64,000 bases of DNA from Azospirillum sp. TSH58 (lineage in GTDB: Bacteria; Pseudomonadota; Alphaproteobacteria; Azospirillales; Azospirillaceae). Under the pieces are notes generated by a model. That model saw only the letters and a list, made by a program, of their open reading frames with translations. It was not told where the DNA came from and did no database searches. The stretch spans positions 497,001-561,000 of the forward strand of contig NZ_CP022363.1 in the NCBI RefSeq assembly GCF_003119115.1, read 5' to 3'. Position numbers and translations under genes: made by a program. Below are positions 63,703 through 64,000 of this stretch, piece after piece (within the stretch, counting starts at the first letter, position 1; the number at the start of each line of letters is the position of its first letter).

Positions 63703-64000
63703 GGTCGGACAGCCTGCCGCTGCGCGTCCTGGTGGTGGACGACGAGCCGCCGATCCGCCGCTTCCTGCGCACCACCCTGTCCGCCCAGGGCTACGACATC
63801 GCCGAGGCGGAGGACGGGGCGGGCGCGCTGGAGGCGGTGCGGCGGCGCCCGCCGGACCTGCTGGTGCTCGACCTCGGCCTGCCGGGGATCGGCGGGCTGG
63901 AGGTGATCCGCCGCCTGCGCGCCGACGGGGTGGCCGCCCCGATCATCGTGCTGTCCAGCCGGGCCGACGAGGCGGGGAAGGTGGAGGCGCTGGACCTCGG
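63699..64000 (+). CDS. kdpE: KdpE, response regulator (5' part)
   Basis: The first 100 residues are visible and the gene leaves the window. ATG 63699 overlaps the kdpD TGA (ATGA), so the two are translationally coupled. The receiver domain shows VLVVDDEPPIRRFLRTTLSA, phospho-acceptor Asp58 in LVLDLGLPGIGG, and VLSSRADEAGKVEALDL. The OmpR-type DNA-binding domain should follow outside. It would activate kdp transcription, perhaps through the TATACG repeats. Confidence 0.97.
   Translation, partial: MRSDSLPLRVLVVDDEPPIRRFLRTTLSAQGYDIAEAEDGAGALEAVRRRPPDLLVLDLGLPGIGGLEVIRRLRADGVAAPIIVLSSRADEAGKVEALDL

Overview
The window is high-GC alphaproteobacterial DNA, most like Azospirillum or a close Rhodospirillales relative. 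This rests on protein family content and codon style (kdpFABCDE with a tiny membrane ORF in front, a GT41-type TPR transferase, TRAP transporters, a PhnD-fused histidine kinase); no 16S or tRNA gene is present to confirm it. No rRNA, tRNA, CRISPR array, insertion sequence or phage gene was seen. Genes are densely packed, and several start codons had to be moved to sites with better ribosome binding sequences.

Layout. 1-2.3 kb: the C-terminal two thirds of PutA. 2.3-7.5 kb: small hypotheticals, an MBL hydrolase, an extensin-like protein and an ECF sigma/anti-sigma pair. 7.6-13.6 kb: a periplasmic OB-fold protein with a 15-bp tandem repeat in its signal peptide, then a regulon built around an ArsR-family repressor with the two cysteines of persulfide sensors (SqrR/BigR), with a rhodanese, an RND permease, its adaptor and a DUF2892 membrane protein. 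Two copies of an 8-6-8 dyad mark its probable operators. 13.7-16.7 kb: a TtrS/TtrR-like two-component system and thioredoxin 2. 16.9-20.6 kb: a chorismate-lyase-like protein, an SDR, pabB and pabC (chorismate to p-aminobenzoate). 20.6-22.3 kb: a Tat-exported DsrE protein and a site-2 protease with CBS domains.

22.4-27.3 kb is less GC-rich: an RTX repeat protein, an AceE/MdeB-type 2-oxoacid dehydrogenase E1, a divergent Lrp/AsnC regulator interrupted by an in-frame stop, and an unrecognised Ser/Pro-rich protein. 27.5-34.3 kb: a LysR regulator, an MFS anion symporter, a FadR-type GntR regulator and a TRAP transporter; three AT-rich dyads there suggest one regulon. 34.4-43.8 kb: DUF808 membrane protein, HTH protein, 64-residue orphan, TetR/SDR pair with shared operator-like dyads, GT41-type transferase, HD hydrolase, YadGH-like ABC exporter and a GFA protein.

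43.8-55.9 kb is the most coherent accessory block: a minus-strand operon (cysteine hydrolase and two amidases) divergent from a five-gene peptide/nickel-type ABC importer followed by a paralogous cysteine hydrolase, an AbrB-type membrane protein and a GntR regulator. A very good sigma-54 promoter precedes the importer, so I read the block as nitrogen scavenging from an amide or ureide compound; the substrate is unknown. 56.2-64.0 kb is the potassium system: a 27-residue membrane ORF, kdpF, A, B, C, D and the start of kdpE.

The best candidates for new biology are the persulfide-sensor-controlled RND pump, the sigma-54-driven amide uptake and hydrolysis locus, the three-dyad GntR regulon, and a family of C/G-rich inverted repeats found three times between genes.
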